Shown: positions 39,355-50,155 of the stretch, piece after piece
Layout: each line of letters starts with the position of its first letter
How positions within the stretch are numbered: position 1 is the stretch's first letter
Origin: Mycobacterium sp.
GTDB taxonomy: Bacteria > Actinomycetota > Actinomycetes > Mycobacteriales > Mycobacteriaceae
DNA length: 64,000 nt
Assembly (NCBI GenBank): GCA_025965895.1
Contig: JAOPWC010000047.1
Location: 1-64,000, forward strand
Direction: 5' to 3'
The notes under the pieces: model-generated
Told to the model about the DNA's origin: nothing
Database searches by the model: none
What the model saw: only the letters and a program-made list of their open reading frames with translations
Program-made: the position numbers and the translations under genes

Positions 39355-40186
39355 TCAATTCTGTGCAGGGCACGGCCGGGCCGTCGTGAGGGCGACAAGA
39401 TCGTCCACCACGCCTGCGAGTCGGCCGCGACGCGAGGCGGAGGCACGTTGGCGTTCGGCCCCGGCGCCGCACGCATCGAGACGCCGCAGAAACGCTGTCA
39501 CCAGGTCGGTGTCCCCGTGCTCCTCCAGCGCGGCTCTGGCGTGGTCGAGACCAGCCGTCCCGGGCCGCTCGCCAGTGCGCCGCCCGCAGCACCTCGCCGC
39601 ACCGGCGGGGACCGGGATCGCCACTCAGGACCCTGGCCGCCGCGGTGCTCACGAGGGCCCTGATGAGCACAGCCAGGGCCAGTGTGTCGTCGACATCGGC
39701 GGGCACGTCCATCGCGCGGATCTCGATGGTCGGCAGCCGGGGGTTCGGCCGGATGTCCCAAAAGGGCATGCCGGCGTCCAGCATCGCCTCCGATTCGGCG
39801 ATGGCAGCGGCGATTTCGGCGTGCTGGCGCAGTGACTCGGCGTACGGTGGCGGCCCCAGGCAGGGGAACCGGCTTCTGATCACGTTGCGCCAGTCCGCAT
39901 AGCCGGTGTCCTGCCCACGATGAATGGGGGAGTTGGCGCTGAGCGCCACGAGCAGCGGCAGCGCTCGCAGCCAGAGCAGTTCCTCCCGAAGCCGCGCGGC
40001 GTCGGCGCACGGCGATGTTTTCACCTCGATTTGGTACTGGGTGAATTCACACGACACGAGATCGCCAAGCCTTGGTGCCGCTCGTGCGACTACTCGGGCA
40101 CCCCCAGGTTCGAGGGCCCCGCTGCCGGCATCGACGAGGAAGTATTCCTCCTCGACTCCCATTGTCGGTGCGGCGCGACCGCTCAT
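39355..40186 (-). pseudogene. Carboxylate-amine ligase / GCS2 (YbdK-like) pseudogene with internal deletions and frameshift
   Basis: MGVEEEYFLVDAGSGALEPGG...LREELLWLRALPLLVALSANSPIHRGQDTGYADWR (middle missing) ... then frame change to ALEEHGDTDLVTAFLRRLDACGAGAERQRASASRRGRLAGVVDDLVALT. Confidence 0.82.
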
Positions 40187-40285
40187 CCCTCGATGATCCC
40201 GCGCCGCGTCGTACGTGTGATCGCGGGTCGGCGGGCACTCGCCCGCGATGCAAACCTTCCTGAAACCTTTGCGCGGCGTGTCCCG

Positions 40286-42049
40286 TCACTCCGCAGGGGG
40301 CAGCTGGGAGGGGCCGTTAGGCAACTCACGCGGTCCTTCGGGTTCCGTCAACTCCGGATGAACCTCGCGCCCGGTGATTCCGAACGACGAGCGCTGGGAA
40401 TCCAGACCACCATAGTCACTGCCAACGTCGGCGCCCACGGCCGATGATTCGCCCCGGCGGGCGTCGACCCGTGTGTCAGTGGCCAGGGATTCACGCCGCT
40501 GCGGCTCCTCGGACGTCTCCTCGGAGTGGACGGTGACCCGGTAGCTGCGCTTGAGCGAAAACCTGATCTCCTCGACCTCTTCGAAGACCTGCCGCGCCGC
40601 GCGCAGCGGCTGGGTCGTCGTGCCGATCGCGCGGGCAACGAACGGGGGCACGAGCGGACGAATCCAGCGAGCGGCGGCCTTGGCGACGTCCGGAACCGCT
40701 GCGACTAGCGGGGTCTCACCACGGGCGCCGGCACTCGGTTCAATCGGTGCCGGCAGGTTCTGCGATCTGTCTTCGCTGGAATCGCGCGGGCCGACCGGTA
40801 ACTGGGCGGCTGCTTGACTCGCAGCTTCGGCTTCCGCGGCGATCGGCAGGTAGATGTCCTGTTCCACGGGCTCGCGTGTGCGCTGCGCCCTGGCATGGAC
40901 CGGACCATGCAGAGCTTCGGCGACACGACGGCGATACTGCGCGCGGTCGATCTCGGTCTGTGCCTCGACAGCGAGGCGGGTTTTCGCGAGCTGATGTTCG
41001 GCCCACAGGGTTTCGGCCTGCGCACGCACCTGCGCACGCTTGACCGCGATCGCGGTGTCTGCGTCCAGCTCGGCGCGGTGGCGCTCGGCGCGGGCTGCTG
41101 CGCTGCGATCGTGACTCGTCTCGCCGCGCCACAGCTGAAGGATCAGCGGCAGCAGGCTCAGCAAGGCGAACAACGCAATCGTCAGCAGGTGCAGCAGCAA
41201 CGCGCCCCCGCTGGCGAACGTGCGCTCATACATGGCCACCCAGCGGACGCCGAGACCGCGATCCGCCTTCGCTACGGCGCCCTGGCGCGCCTGCACGAGC
41301 GCCCGCTCATCCCCTGCGAGCTTGGCGTCCAACTGAGGTGCCCCGAGGTCGCGCGCGGAAAGTGCGTTGTCGAGCTCCTGCTGCGCGCCGGCGAGAAGTT
41401 CGTTCGCCGTTCGTGTTTCGGGCCCGACACCGGGCACGCCGGTGATGCGGGTCTGCGGACACGTCGGCGTGGGGTTGTACTCGCAGCGCGCCACAACCAG
41501 CGCCTCGTCGCGGTGTGCCCGGGCCTGCTCGACGGCGTCATCGAGCGCGGTGCGGGCGGCGCGCGCGCGGTCTCGGTCGGCCGTGGCCTGGACGACGGCG
41601 GGCGTGGAGTCGGCGTTGCGTGCGGCCTGCTCGTCGAGACGACGATCGATCGCACCCGAGAAGATGGCCAGCGCGGCCAGCTCACCGACGACCACGCCGA
41701 CGGCCACCGCGACCGATGCGCGCGCCACGATACCGGCCCGGCCGTGCACCCGGCCGGTCGCGAGCGCCCGTGTCACCGCGCCAACGAGCAGGCCGAAAAC
41801 AAGGGTAAGGGGGAGGATGGCCGGCGTCGGCCAGTGCGTCGGTCCGGCGATGGCGACGGTGGCGACGAGCCAGGCCAGTGCCGCTAGGAGCAGCACCACC
41901 ATTCCTGCGATCGCGTGGCTGGACCGTTCGTGACGCTCCGCGAGCTCACGCCGGTCCCCGCCTCCGAGCCAAGCAAGCACGGCTTCAATCCTCGATCCGG
42001 CAGAGCTCGCTTCAGAGAGTTTGTGGGCACACATTGGGACTCCAGACAT
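40286..42049 (-). CDS. DUF4407 family membrane protein
   Basis: TM pairs, IDRRLDEQAARN coiled region, Arg-rich C-terminal region typical of actinobacterial DUF4407. Confidence 0.75.
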   Translation of the reverse strand: MSGVPMCAHKLSEASSAGSRIEAVLAWLGGGDRRELAERHERSSHAIAGMVVLLLAALAWLVATVAIAGPTHWPTPAILPLTLVFGLLVGAVTRALATGRVHGRAGIVARASVAVAVGVVVGELAALAIFSGAIDRRLDEQAARNADSTPAVVQATADRDRARAARTALDDAVEQARAHRDEALVVARCEYNPTPTCPQTRITGVPGVGPETRTANELLAGAQQELDNALSARDLGAPQLDAKLAGDERALVQARQGAVAKADRGLGVRWVAMYERTFASGGALLLHLLTIALFALLSLLPLILQLWRGETSHDRSAAARAERHRAELDADTAIAVKRAQVRAQAETLWAEHQLAKTRLAVEAQTEIDRAQYRRRVAEALHGPVHARAQRTREPVEQDIYLPIAAEAEAASQAAAQLPVGPRDSSEDRSQNLPAPIEPSAGARGETPLVAAVPDVAKAAARWIRPLVPPFVARAIGTTTQPLRAARQVFEEVEEIRFSLKRSYRVTVHSEETSEEPQRRESLATDTRVDARRGESSAVGADVGSDYGGLDSQRSSFGITGREVHPELTEPEGPRELPNGPSQLPPAE

Positions 42050-42338
42050 CTCCAGGTTCTCTCAGCTTGACAGGGCGCCAGCCGACACACCGACTTGGCA
42101 GGTTCGTGTGTGGCGCGGTTCACATCCGTATCGGGCGCCGCAGGTGCGAGTCGATACCAGCGCCACAACCACGGCAATGCCTGTCAAAGGCGCACTGTCG
42201 CAGCGACTGTGACACAGTGGGGCGTCCTGATCAAGGATCCCCTGCCGCGCGGAACGTTTGCTCCGCATAGTCGCCTGCGCCGATCATCGCCGTTCCTCCG
42301 GCGCGGCCGCCCTCCCGCCGCTGCGTAGTCTCATCCCG

Positions 42339-43628
42339 GTGGGCACACGCGCGGGCATTGTGGTGACCGGAACCGAGGTCCTGACCGGGCGGGTGCAGGA
42401 CCGCAACGGTCCCTGGATCGCCGATCGGCTGCTGGAGCTGGGAGTCGAGCTCTCACACATCACGATCTGCGCTGACCGCCCGCACGACATCGAGGCGCAG
42501 CTGAGTTTTCTGGCGGACGAGGGCGTGGACCTCATCGTCACCAGTGGCGGCCTGGGGCCCACGGCCGACGACATGACCGTCGAGGTTGTGGCGCGCTTCT
42601 GTCAGCGTGAGCTGGTGCTGAATCGAGACCTCGAGGAGAAGATCGCCGCCATCCTCAAGTCACTGATGGGGCGTTTCAGCCACGTGGACTTCGATGCCGT
42701 GCGCGCAGCCAACCGCAAGCAGGCGATGATCCCGGCAGGCGCCCAGGTGATCGACCCGGTAGGGACCGCACCCGGTCTTGTCATGGCGGGAAAGCCCACC
42801 GTCGTAGTGCTGCCGGGACCGCCGCGCGAGCTCCAGCCGATGTGGTGGCAAGTGGTGGAGACCGACGCGGTGCAGGAAGCCATTTCCGGCAGAACCAAGT
42901 ACCGCCAGGAGACGGTGCGGATGTTCGGGCTGCCTGAGTCGGGGCTGGCCGAGACACTGCGCGATGCCCGGCAGCGGGTGCCCGGCTTCGAGCTGCTCGA
43001 GATCACCACCTGCCATCGCCGCGGGGAGATCGAGATGGTCACGCGCTACGAGCCCGACGCGGCGCCCGTGTACGCGCAGCTGATGACGTTGCTGCGCGAG
43101 CGCCATGACCGCGAAATCTTCTCGGAGGACGGGTCACGGGTGGACGATCGGGTCGCGGAGCTGCTGGCCGGGCGCCGGATTGCCACGGCGGAGTCGTGCA
43201 CGGCAGGCCTGTTGGCGGCACGGCTGACAGAGCGGCCGGGCTCGTCCTGCTACGTCGCCGGCGGGGTGGTCGCCTACGCCAACGAGGCCAAGGCCGGGCT
43301 TCTCGGAGTGGATCCTGCGCTGATCGAGGCGCACGGAGCGGTGTCCGAGCCAGTGGCGGAGGCGATGGCCGAGGGTGCGCTGCGTCGCTTCGGAGCCGAC
43401 ATCGCGGTCGCGGTCACCGGTGTTGCCGGTCCCGGCGGCGGAAGCGAGGAGAAACCGGTGGGAACCGTCTGCTTCAGCGTCGCGCTCGGCGGCGGCCCGG
43501 CCCTGACCAGAACCACTCGGCTACCCGGCAATCGCGCCGACGTCCGGGATCGCTCGACGACGGTGGCGATGCACCTGCTGCTGCGTGCGCTCAGCTCGAG
43601 GAAAGATGCTGTCGCGCAGACGATGTGA
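42339..43628 (+). CDS. cinA: CinA family protein (competence/damage-inducible; NMN amidohydrolase domain)
   Basis: [87 protein letters not shown]. Confidence 0.95.
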   Translation: MGTRAGIVVTGTEVLTGRVQDRNGPWIADRLLELGVELSHITICADRPHDIEAQLSFLADEGVDLIVTSGGLGPTADDMTVEVVARFCQRELVLNRDLEEKIAAILKSLMGRFSHVDFDAVRAANRKQAMIPAGAQVIDPVGTAPGLVMAGKPTVVVLPGPPRELQPMWWQVVETDAVQEAISGRTKYRQETVRMFGLPESGLAETLRDARQRVPGFELLEITTCHRRGEIEMVTRYEPDAAPVYAQLMTLLRERHDREIFSEDGSRVDDRVAELLAGRRIATAESCTAGLLAARLTERPGSSCYVAGGVVAYANEAKAGLLGVDPALIEAHGAVSEPVAEAMAEGALRRFGADIAVAVTGVAGPGGGSEEKPVGTVCFSVALGGGPALTRTTRLPGNRADVRDRSTTVAMHLLLRALSSRKDAVAQTM

Positions 43629-44520
43629 GTGCCGCCCCTTGGCTGGCCGCCGTCGGTGATTGCCGCGGTCCGGATACCGGGCGGAACAGATACGACGCGA
43701 CTGTGATCACGCGATCTGTGACGCCCTCGTCGTGCAGGAGCATACGGACGCCGATTACCCCGTCGGCCCCGGCGATCGGTTCCCCGTCGACGCGAAACGG
43801 GCCGGCCTTGCCGCGGGCCGCGAACATCACGTGCGACGCCACGCCTTGAAGATGGTCGGTACCGGCGAGGCCGGCGGCCATGTCCCGGGCGGCGGTCTCC
43901 AACACCACGAACTGAGGTCCGATGTGCAACGCGGCATCCGGTGACGCCACCTCTGCCGAGAGTTCCGGAAGCACCCAGTGACCATCCGAACGGCGGTGGC
44001 CGCCGAACACCTGCCAAAGCGGCGGCAGGTCGAGGGAGTCGACGACGTCTATGGGCTCGACCGCCATCCGCGCGAGTCCCTCGGGCGGCGTGCCGATACT
44101 GATGCCCTGACCTTCGGTCAGAGCGAGAACGCGGGCCGGCTGATCGGCATCGAGGATCCGCGAGCGGCTGTAGCCCATCTGCCTGCCGCGCTTCACCTCC
44201 TCGGAAACCACCTCGATGCGGCGAACGTCGCGACCCGGGTCGAGGATCTGGCAGGAGTGGACGACCGGATTCGGCACCGCCTGCAGGTCGGACATGTGAC
44301 CCCCCTCCGGGGAGGCGATGCCCAGTACGCCCAACAGCAGCCCGCCCGTGGCGTCGCGCATGTCGTGGCGGACGGTGACGGTGTTGTCGGTCGGGCCGAG
44401 GTCCATCGAGTCGTACGTGCGCCCGATGTAGCGGTAGCTCAGCAGGCCGCCCCAGCGGCGGCGGAGCTCGACGGCGTACGCCTGGGGCTCGCCGGTGAGC
44501 TCACGAATATCTCTTAGCAT
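43591..44520 (-). CDS. Hotdog-fold thioesterase-like mycobacterial protein
   Basis: Continuous ORF with mycobacterial codon usage, divergent from other hotdog genes; family call by weak similarity. Confidence 0.6.
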   Translation of the reverse strand: MLRDIRELTGEPQAYAVELRRRWGGLLSYRYIGRTYDSMDLGPTDNTVTVRHDMRDATGGLLLGVLGIASPEGGHMSDLQAVPNPVVHSCQILDPGRDVRRIEVVSEEVKRGRQMGYSRSRILDADQPARVLALTEGQGISIGTPPEGLARMAVEPIDVVDSLDLPPLWQVFGGHRRSDGHWVLPELSAEVASPDAALHIGPQFVVLETAARDMAAGLAGTDHLQGVASHVMFAARGKAGPFRVDGEPIAGADGVIGVRMLLHDEGVTDRVITVASYLFRPVSGPRQSPTAASQGAALTSSARQHLSSS

Positions 44521-44623
44521 GCCGCCCTCCGTTCCGTTATGGCAACGTACACGCGAAGTAGCGGCCGACTACGGGCTCACGGCGTCAGCGCTCGTCGCAG
44601 TCGAATTACGGGAGGTCGGCGAG

Positions 44624-45019
44624 TCAATCTTCTCGGTCGATGGCGGCGAAGTTCACGGTCGCGGTCGCTCCCAGCTCATTGTCGTTACCGCGAAAGATGT
44701 CAACCTGAACGACGACGGACCTTCTGCCGGTGCGCAGAATCCTTGCGACGGCTCGGGCCGGCCCGGTTTTTATGGGGCGCAAATACCGGATGAAAAGATC
44801 GGTGGTGGCTATTCCGTTGCCGAACCGCGTCGCACGAGATGCCAGTTGCCCCGCGGTCACGTCTGCCATGGTGGCAATGAGCCCACCCTGAAGGCCGCCC
44901 GCGGTGTTCACCACACGCTCGTCGACCGGCATCTGCATGATTACGCAGCCATCCGGCGAGGGAACCTCGTGCAACCCGATCTGGTCGAACAACTCTCTTA
45001 GCGACCTCGGCGCCGTCAT
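44624..45019 (-). CDS. PaaI-type hotdog thioesterase
   Basis: VVNTAGGLQGGLIATMADVTAGQLASRA...TTDLFIRYLRPIKTGPARAVARIL. Confidence 0.88.
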   Translation of the reverse strand: MTAPRSLRELFDQIGLHEVPSPDGCVIMQMPVDERVVNTAGGLQGGLIATMADVTAGQLASRATRFGNGIATTDLFIRYLRPIKTGPARAVARILRTGRRSVVVQVDIFRGNDNELGATATVNFAAIDRED

Positions 45020-45236
45020 CGAGCCCGCTTTCGGCGACCTCCGTCGGAGCCTGTATCCCGGAACTCTTTCACCCGTCGACCGACGCCTCGCAGAGGAAGG
45101 TCGGATACGACACGGCGCCGTCCAAAGGTCCGGTTCGGCTCTGCACCAACTGAAGCTACCGCAGCCGCGCGATGTCCACTAGTTAGCCCGCCTGTCCTTG
45201 CGCAGACTCGCTCTCCCGCCCGGTTATCGTGACGCG

Positions 45237-46052
45237 GTGGCAGCTGATGTGACGGCGTACCTCATGCCCGAGGGCGACGGCTATGTGCCGAGCGGGGTGG
45301 CGCAGGGGCCCTGGGGGCGAACCATGGCCGGACATGTAGTCGGCGGAATTCTGGGTTGGGCCGTTGAACGCGCTGCCGGCGATCCGCAATGGCAGCCGGC
45401 GCGGTTGACGGTCGACCTCTTCCGACCCACCGCGCTCGAACACGTCGCGGTTGCCGCCAGCGTGACGCGCGATGGACGGCGCATCCGAGTTGCCGAAGCG
45501 ATGCTCACCCAGCGCGATACGGTGGTCGCCCGGGCCAGCGCGGTGTTCCTGAGGCGAGGTGAGCAACCCGATCAGCAGGTGTGGTCCGCCGCAATCACCA
45601 TGCCGCCGTTGCCGGAACACGAAGCGTCGCTGAACAATTCTCCTTTCCACATTCGCGCCTACGGCTGGGGCCCCGATACCGCGCGGTCCGGCGACGGGGC
45701 TGCTGAATCCGAACATGCGCCGGGGCCGAAGTACGCGTGGGTGCGCGAAACGAGGCGGCTCATCGAGACTGAACCGCTGACTCCGTTCGTCAGGGCCGCG
45801 ATGGCAGGCGACGTGACGAATCCGCTGACGCACTGGGGCACCCGCGGTATGCGCTTCATCAATGTCGACTACACCCTGACACTCAGTCGGCTGCCCGATG
45901 GGGCCGACGTCGGATTGGCGGCGCTGACCCATTACAGCCATGACGGCGTAGCGACGGGGGCTGCCACATTGTTCGACGAGCACGGTCCCATTGGGAGCAG
46001 CATCGCGACTGCGTTAGCGGACTCGAGATTCCGGCCGCCGCTCCGGCAATAG
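45237..46052 (+). CDS. Acyl-CoA thioesterase-like (double hotdog) protein
   Basis: GPWGRTMAGHVVGGILGWAVER...QPARLTVDLFRPTALEHVAVAASVTRDGRRIRVAEAML. Confidence 0.82.
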   Translation: MAADVTAYLMPEGDGYVPSGVAQGPWGRTMAGHVVGGILGWAVERAAGDPQWQPARLTVDLFRPTALEHVAVAASVTRDGRRIRVAEAMLTQRDTVVARASAVFLRRGEQPDQQVWSAAITMPPLPEHEASLNNSPFHIRAYGWGPDTARSGDGAAESEHAPGPKYAWVRETRRLIETEPLTPFVRAAMAGDVTNPLTHWGTRGMRFINVDYTLTLSRLPDGADVGLAALTHYSHDGVATGAATLFDEHGPIGSSIATALADSRFRPPLRQ

Positions 46053-46241
46053 TTGGTGCGCCGCACTGCACCGGGTCGACACAACCTTGCAGCGTCGCCC
46101 TGTCAGGTCGGAAACCGGTTCGCTGGACTGGCTCTGCGGGCCGGGTTTCAACCCGCTGCTTCTGTCTACTCTTCCCTCGAGGCCCGGAACGAACTGATCA
46201 GTGGACTCCGGGATACCGCCAGCTGACCCGAGGAGTTTGTC

Positions 46242-46844
46242 ATGAGCGCGTTCACGGTCGCCCAGCTGAGAAGGCGACTGGTACAGGCATTCGGACGCAA
46301 TCCGCTCGTGCGGATGTCCGACCGTGTTGAAGCGGTGGTGATGGTGTTGGTCATCGCCGCGGCGCTCGCAGGCATTCCCGTGGCCGGCGCCGTTGGCACC
46401 GCGGTGTATCACGAGCGCGGTCGCGCCTGTGCCGAGCAAGCGAGCACCCGCCATATGGTGGGGGCGACGGCGATCGGAGACAGCACCGCGGTTCCCCATC
46501 CGAGGACAACGGTCATCGTCGTCCATGCTCTCTGGCGTGCCGGTGGCAGCGATCACGTCGCTGCGCTGAATGTGGATCATCCTGTCAAAGGCGGCGAGCT
46601 GGTGGGGGTTTGGGTGAACCAGTACGGCGATCGGGTGCCATCTCCGATCCCATCGTGGCGGGCAGGTGCTGACGCCGTTGTTGCGGCTGCGGCGGTGTGG
46701 CTGGCCGCGACTGCCGTCATCGCGGTGTTATTCGCGGCACTGCACGCGTGGCTTGACCGCCTGCGTTACGCCGGCTGGGATCGCGACATCACGAGCTTGG
46801 CCGACAACGGCGGGGGCAGGCCAACGCGCCGTCATGATTGCTGA
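46242..46844 (+). CDS. Rv1733c-like two-TM membrane protein
   Basis: RNPLVRMSDRVEAVVMVLVIAAALAGIPVAGAVGTAVY; C-terminal TM; RAGWRRGR-type layout. Confidence 0.8.
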   Translation: MSAFTVAQLRRRLVQAFGRNPLVRMSDRVEAVVMVLVIAAALAGIPVAGAVGTAVYHERGRACAEQASTRHMVGATAIGDSTAVPHPRTTVIVVHALWRAGGSDHVAALNVDHPVKGGELVGVWVNQYGDRVPSPIPSWRAGADAVVAAAAVWLAATAVIAVLFAALHAWLDRLRYAGWDRDITSLADNGGGRPTRRHDC

Positions 46845-46966
46845 GCACCATGCGCAACACGCTGCGGTACAGGCGATTACCGCGGCGAACAGGTCTCGCC
46901 GGCTTCCACCCGTCCGCAGCCACGGCCACAGCGGCGACCATCGGCCTCGCCTGTCGGGCCGAACTG

Positions 46967-47950
46967 TCAATGCCCTTTGTCGCTGTCGTATCCGATGTCG
47001 ACTCGCTGTTCGGGCCGCTGAACTTCTCGCCTCAGGGCGTCGGTGTAGTAGGCCTTGTCCGCATCGGTGAGGGGTGGCTGAACCAGGCTTCGCGGCCACA
47101 GATGTTTGGCCCTGACGACGTCGGCTTCGAGGGCGTAAACGATGACGGTGGCCTGCAGCGCCAGCCAGGCAAGCAGACCGAGGACAACGCCGAACAATCC
47201 AGCGACGGCCTGAGCGTGACGAAGCTGATGAGCGACGATTACCCCCGCCGCGGTGAGCAGGAGTTGCCAGCCTACCGCGCTGATCGCCGCGCCCATGACC
47301 AGTGATCGGGTCGGTATATCGCTGGAGGCGGCGACGCGAAACAGCGCCAGGAAGAATCCGGACCCCAGAATGATGCCGACCACCAGGCTCACCACCCGCG
47401 AGGTCAGCCCCCCGAATCCCAGTGCGGTGGCGAAACCGGCGGCCGCGCTCTCGGCGCCCGTCACGACCACGATGAGACCCAGGAGAAGCAGCACCAGAAA
47501 GGTACGCAAATAGTTCATCGGAAAGCCCGGCCTGTCGACCCGAGGCACCGCCCACACGATGTTGAGTGTGTTCTGCAAGGTATTGGCGAACCCCCGCGCG
47601 CCCAGGAGCGCGCCCCCCACGCCGACAGTCAATCCGAAGAGGGTGTTGCTGAAGGCTGCGACGCCGAGCTGATTGTGAATCTGCTGTCCGACGATGGGAA
47701 ATTCGGCGAACGCGGAGTTGATGAGCTTCTGCTGCAGCTGAGGGTGCGTACGCAAGGCAACACCGACGATCGTGGTCAGGGCCAGCAGCAGCGGGAAGGT
47801 GGCCACAAAGCCGTAGTAAGCCAGCAGCGCCACCAAGTTGCCCGCCTGGTCGTCGCTGAACTTTTTCGCGACGGCGATCGGGAATGCCACAACGGGGTGT
47901 CTTTGTTGCCAGCAGTCCACACGTCGGACGAGCCGTTCGACGACGTTCAT
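46967..47950 (-). CDS. YihY/BrkB family membrane protein
   Basis: KKFSDDQAGNLVALLAYYGFVATFPLLLALTTIVG, GGALLGARGFANTLQNTLNIVW. Confidence 0.93.
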   Translation of the reverse strand: MNVVERLVRRVDCWQQRHPVVAFPIAVAKKFSDDQAGNLVALLAYYGFVATFPLLLALTTIVGVALRTHPQLQQKLINSAFAEFPIVGQQIHNQLGVAAFSNTLFGLTVGVGGALLGARGFANTLQNTLNIVWAVPRVDRPGFPMNYLRTFLVLLLLGLIVVVTGAESAAAGFATALGFGGLTSRVVSLVVGIILGSGFFLALFRVAASSDIPTRSLVMGAAISAVGWQLLLTAAGVIVAHQLRHAQAVAGLFGVVLGLLAWLALQATVIVYALEADVVRAKHLWPRSLVQPPLTDADKAYYTDALRREVQRPEQRVDIGYDSDKGH

Positions 47951-48156
47951 CGCTGAGGAATGCCCAGGTTTGCGCCCGGCGGAACCGCTAGTCGCGACCC
48001 TTTTCCTCTGCGGTGTGGCGCAGGCCGCCGTGCGCGAAGCGTCCTCGTCGTCGGCGGTGTTGATGTGCGCGATCTAGCATCGGAGGCGTCCGCACAGACG
48101 CGGGAGCCATCCGCAGGAGTACGGCAGGGCCTTGCCGACCAACTTGGAGATGACTT

Positions 48157-49410
48157 TTGAGCTTCCCCCACCATGTCCGTGCGCTTTGCCTAGCGGCCGT
48201 CGTGGTGCTCACCGCAGCGTCCGGCGCGGTCGCCAGCGCGCTGCTGCTGCGGTGCGCTGCCGACTGCACCACGACCACGACCGGCCATCCCGCCGCACCG
48301 CCGGCGGCTCCCGCGATCGTGTCGATCGCACCGCCGGCGAATGCCAGCGACGTGGACCCCCTGGGCCGGGTGTTGGTGACGGCAGCGACGGGAGCGTTAA
48401 CCGATGTGCAGATGGTCAATGACTCGGGCAATCCGGTCGCGGGCATCATGACGCCCGACGACACGTCGTGGAAGCCCGCGGTGCCGCTCGGTTACGGCCG
48501 GACCTACACGATCACCGTCGCCAGTCGTGGAACCCGGGGCGTCGCCTCGACCCACGTGTCGACGTTCTCCACGCTGACGCCGGGCAACCAGACCAAGGTC
48601 TATCTGAACACCACCTCAGGAGCGGTGTTACAAGGCGGAGGCACGTACGGTGTCGGAACGGTTGTCGTGGCCCACTTCGACGAACCCGTCACCGACCACC
48701 CCGCCGCCGAACGCCGGCTCAACGTCACCACCTCTCCGCCGGTGCAAGGGTCCTGGTACTGGGTGGACGATCAGAACGTGCACTGGCGTCCGCAGAACTA
48801 CTTCGCGCCCGGCACGACCGTCACCGCGTCGGCGAACATCTACGGCGCCGGGTTGGGCGGCGGCCTGTACGGGCAAGAAGACAGCCACGTGTCGTTCACC
48901 ATCGGCGACGCACATGTGTCCGTTGCCGACGACACGACCAAGCAGGTCAGCGTCTTCAACAACGGCACCCTCGTGCGCACGATGCCGACATCGATGGGCA
49001 TGGGCGGGACCCAGCAGATCGCCGGACGGACGTTGTCATTCTGGACCCCACCAGGCGTGTACACCGTTTTGGACCGGGGAAACCCGGTGATCATGGACTC
49101 CTCGACGTTCGGGCTGCCCATCAACTCTCGCCTCGGGTATCGCGAATCCATCAAGTACGCCACCCGCATCAGCACCGACGGCATCTACCTGCACGAACTC
49201 GACACCACGGTGTGGGCGCAAGGCAACACCGACACCTCGCACGGCTGTTTGAACCTCAACGCCGACAACGCCACGTGGTTCTTCGACTTCTCCCAGCCCG
49301 GCGACGTGGTCGAAATCCACAACACCGGAGGGCCGCCGCTGCAGATCGCCCAGAACGGCGACTGGACCGTGCCGTGGGACCAGTGGCGCAAGGGCAGCGC
49401 ACTGAATTAA
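48157..49410 (+). CDS. L,D-transpeptidase, long form with Ig-like domains (LdtMt2/Mt5-like)
   Basis: IYLHELDTTVWAQGNTDTSHGCLNLNADNATWFF; two Ig-like repeats; TTG start. Confidence 0.93.
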   Translation: MSFPHHVRALCLAAVVVLTAASGAVASALLLRCAADCTTTTTGHPAAPPAAPAIVSIAPPANASDVDPLGRVLVTAATGALTDVQMVNDSGNPVAGIMTPDDTSWKPAVPLGYGRTYTITVASRGTRGVASTHVSTFSTLTPGNQTKVYLNTTSGAVLQGGGTYGVGTVVVAHFDEPVTDHPAAERRLNVTTSPPVQGSWYWVDDQNVHWRPQNYFAPGTTVTASANIYGAGLGGGLYGQEDSHVSFTIGDAHVSVADDTTKQVSVFNNGTLVRTMPTSMGMGGTQQIAGRTLSFWTPPGVYTVLDRGNPVIMDSSTFGLPINSRLGYRESIKYATRISTDGIYLHELDTTVWAQGNTDTSHGCLNLNADNATWFFDFSQPGDVVEIHNTGGPPLQIAQNGDWTVPWDQWRKGSALN

Positions 49411-49433
49411 CAGATGCCCTCCTCGCCGGGGGG

Positions 49434-49982
49434 CTACCGATCTGAGGGTTGGCGCCATGCTCGGGCTCGAGGCAGCCATCGCGGCACGTTGCGGCGGTAT
49501 TCGCCGTAGCTTGGGCCGAACCGCCTACTGAGCCCCCGCTCTTCGAAGAGCGGGAAGTAGACCATGTTGAACAAGAGGAAGGTCGCCGCCCAGATGAGCA
49601 GGCCGGGGGACCGGAGCGCAAGCGCTTCGCCGAACAAGATGCTGACCACCCCGGTGATCATCGGATTTCTGACATGCCGGTAGGGCCCGCGCACGACCAG
49701 GCGGTTCGGCGGATCGAACGGGGCCAGGGTGCCCTTGCCTGTGGTGTGAAACAGCCATACGGTCCAGGCGAGTAGCGCGACTCCGAGGGTGATCAACACG
49801 GCGCCGAGGAGAACCGCGGCTACGGTCAGCCAAATCGGCAATCCCGGTGCTCCCGGGCCTGGCGTGGCGACGGTCAGGACGGCTGGGATCACAACCGCAA
49901 CGGTGACCGGGGCAATCAGGATCGCCCGGAAAGTTCGCCAACCGGCCGCCCGACGATGTGCTGGATCTGCGGTGACGTTCAC
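49434..49982 (-). CDS. Isoprenylcysteine carboxyl methyltransferase-like membrane protein
   Basis: RLVVRGPYRHVRNPMITGVVSILFGEAL...FEERGLSRRFGPSYGEYRRNVPRWLPR; start at GTG 49982 since the boxes lie upstream. Confidence 0.85.
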   Translation of the reverse strand: MNVTADPAHRRAAGWRTFRAILIAPVTVAVVIPAVLTVATPGPGAPGLPIWLTVAAVLLGAVLITLGVALLAWTVWLFHTTGKGTLAPFDPPNRLVVRGPYRHVRNPMITGVVSILFGEALALRSPGLLIWAATFLLFNMVYFPLFEERGLSRRFGPSYGEYRRNVPRWLPRARAWRQPSDR

Positions 49983-50008
49983 GAGTCGACCTCCTGCGGT
50001 GGGAAGCA

Positions 50009-50069
50009 TGTCAACGCTTGTTGGCACCATTATCAGCACCCGCGGAGTCGCTTGTCAACATATGTTGGC
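50009..50069. promoter_or_regulatory. Paired operator-like sites TGTCAACGCTTGTTGGC and TGTCAACATATGTTGGC
   Basis: 50009-50025 and 50053-50069; the second contains perfect palindrome CAACATATGTTG; located upstream of the ICMT-like gene. Confidence 0.7.
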
Positions 50070-50155
50070 CTACAGATGTATTGCGTCGAGTTCGCACCTC
50101 AACCTTCCAGAGGCACTTTCACCGCATACCTCCTCGGGGCCCGTCCAGTCGCGCC

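Noticed and set aside
42193-42211. Imperfect inverted repeat CACTGTCGCAGCGACTGTG upstream of cinA
   Set aside because: Three symmetric mismatches and no associated regulator; could be chance in GC-rich DNA
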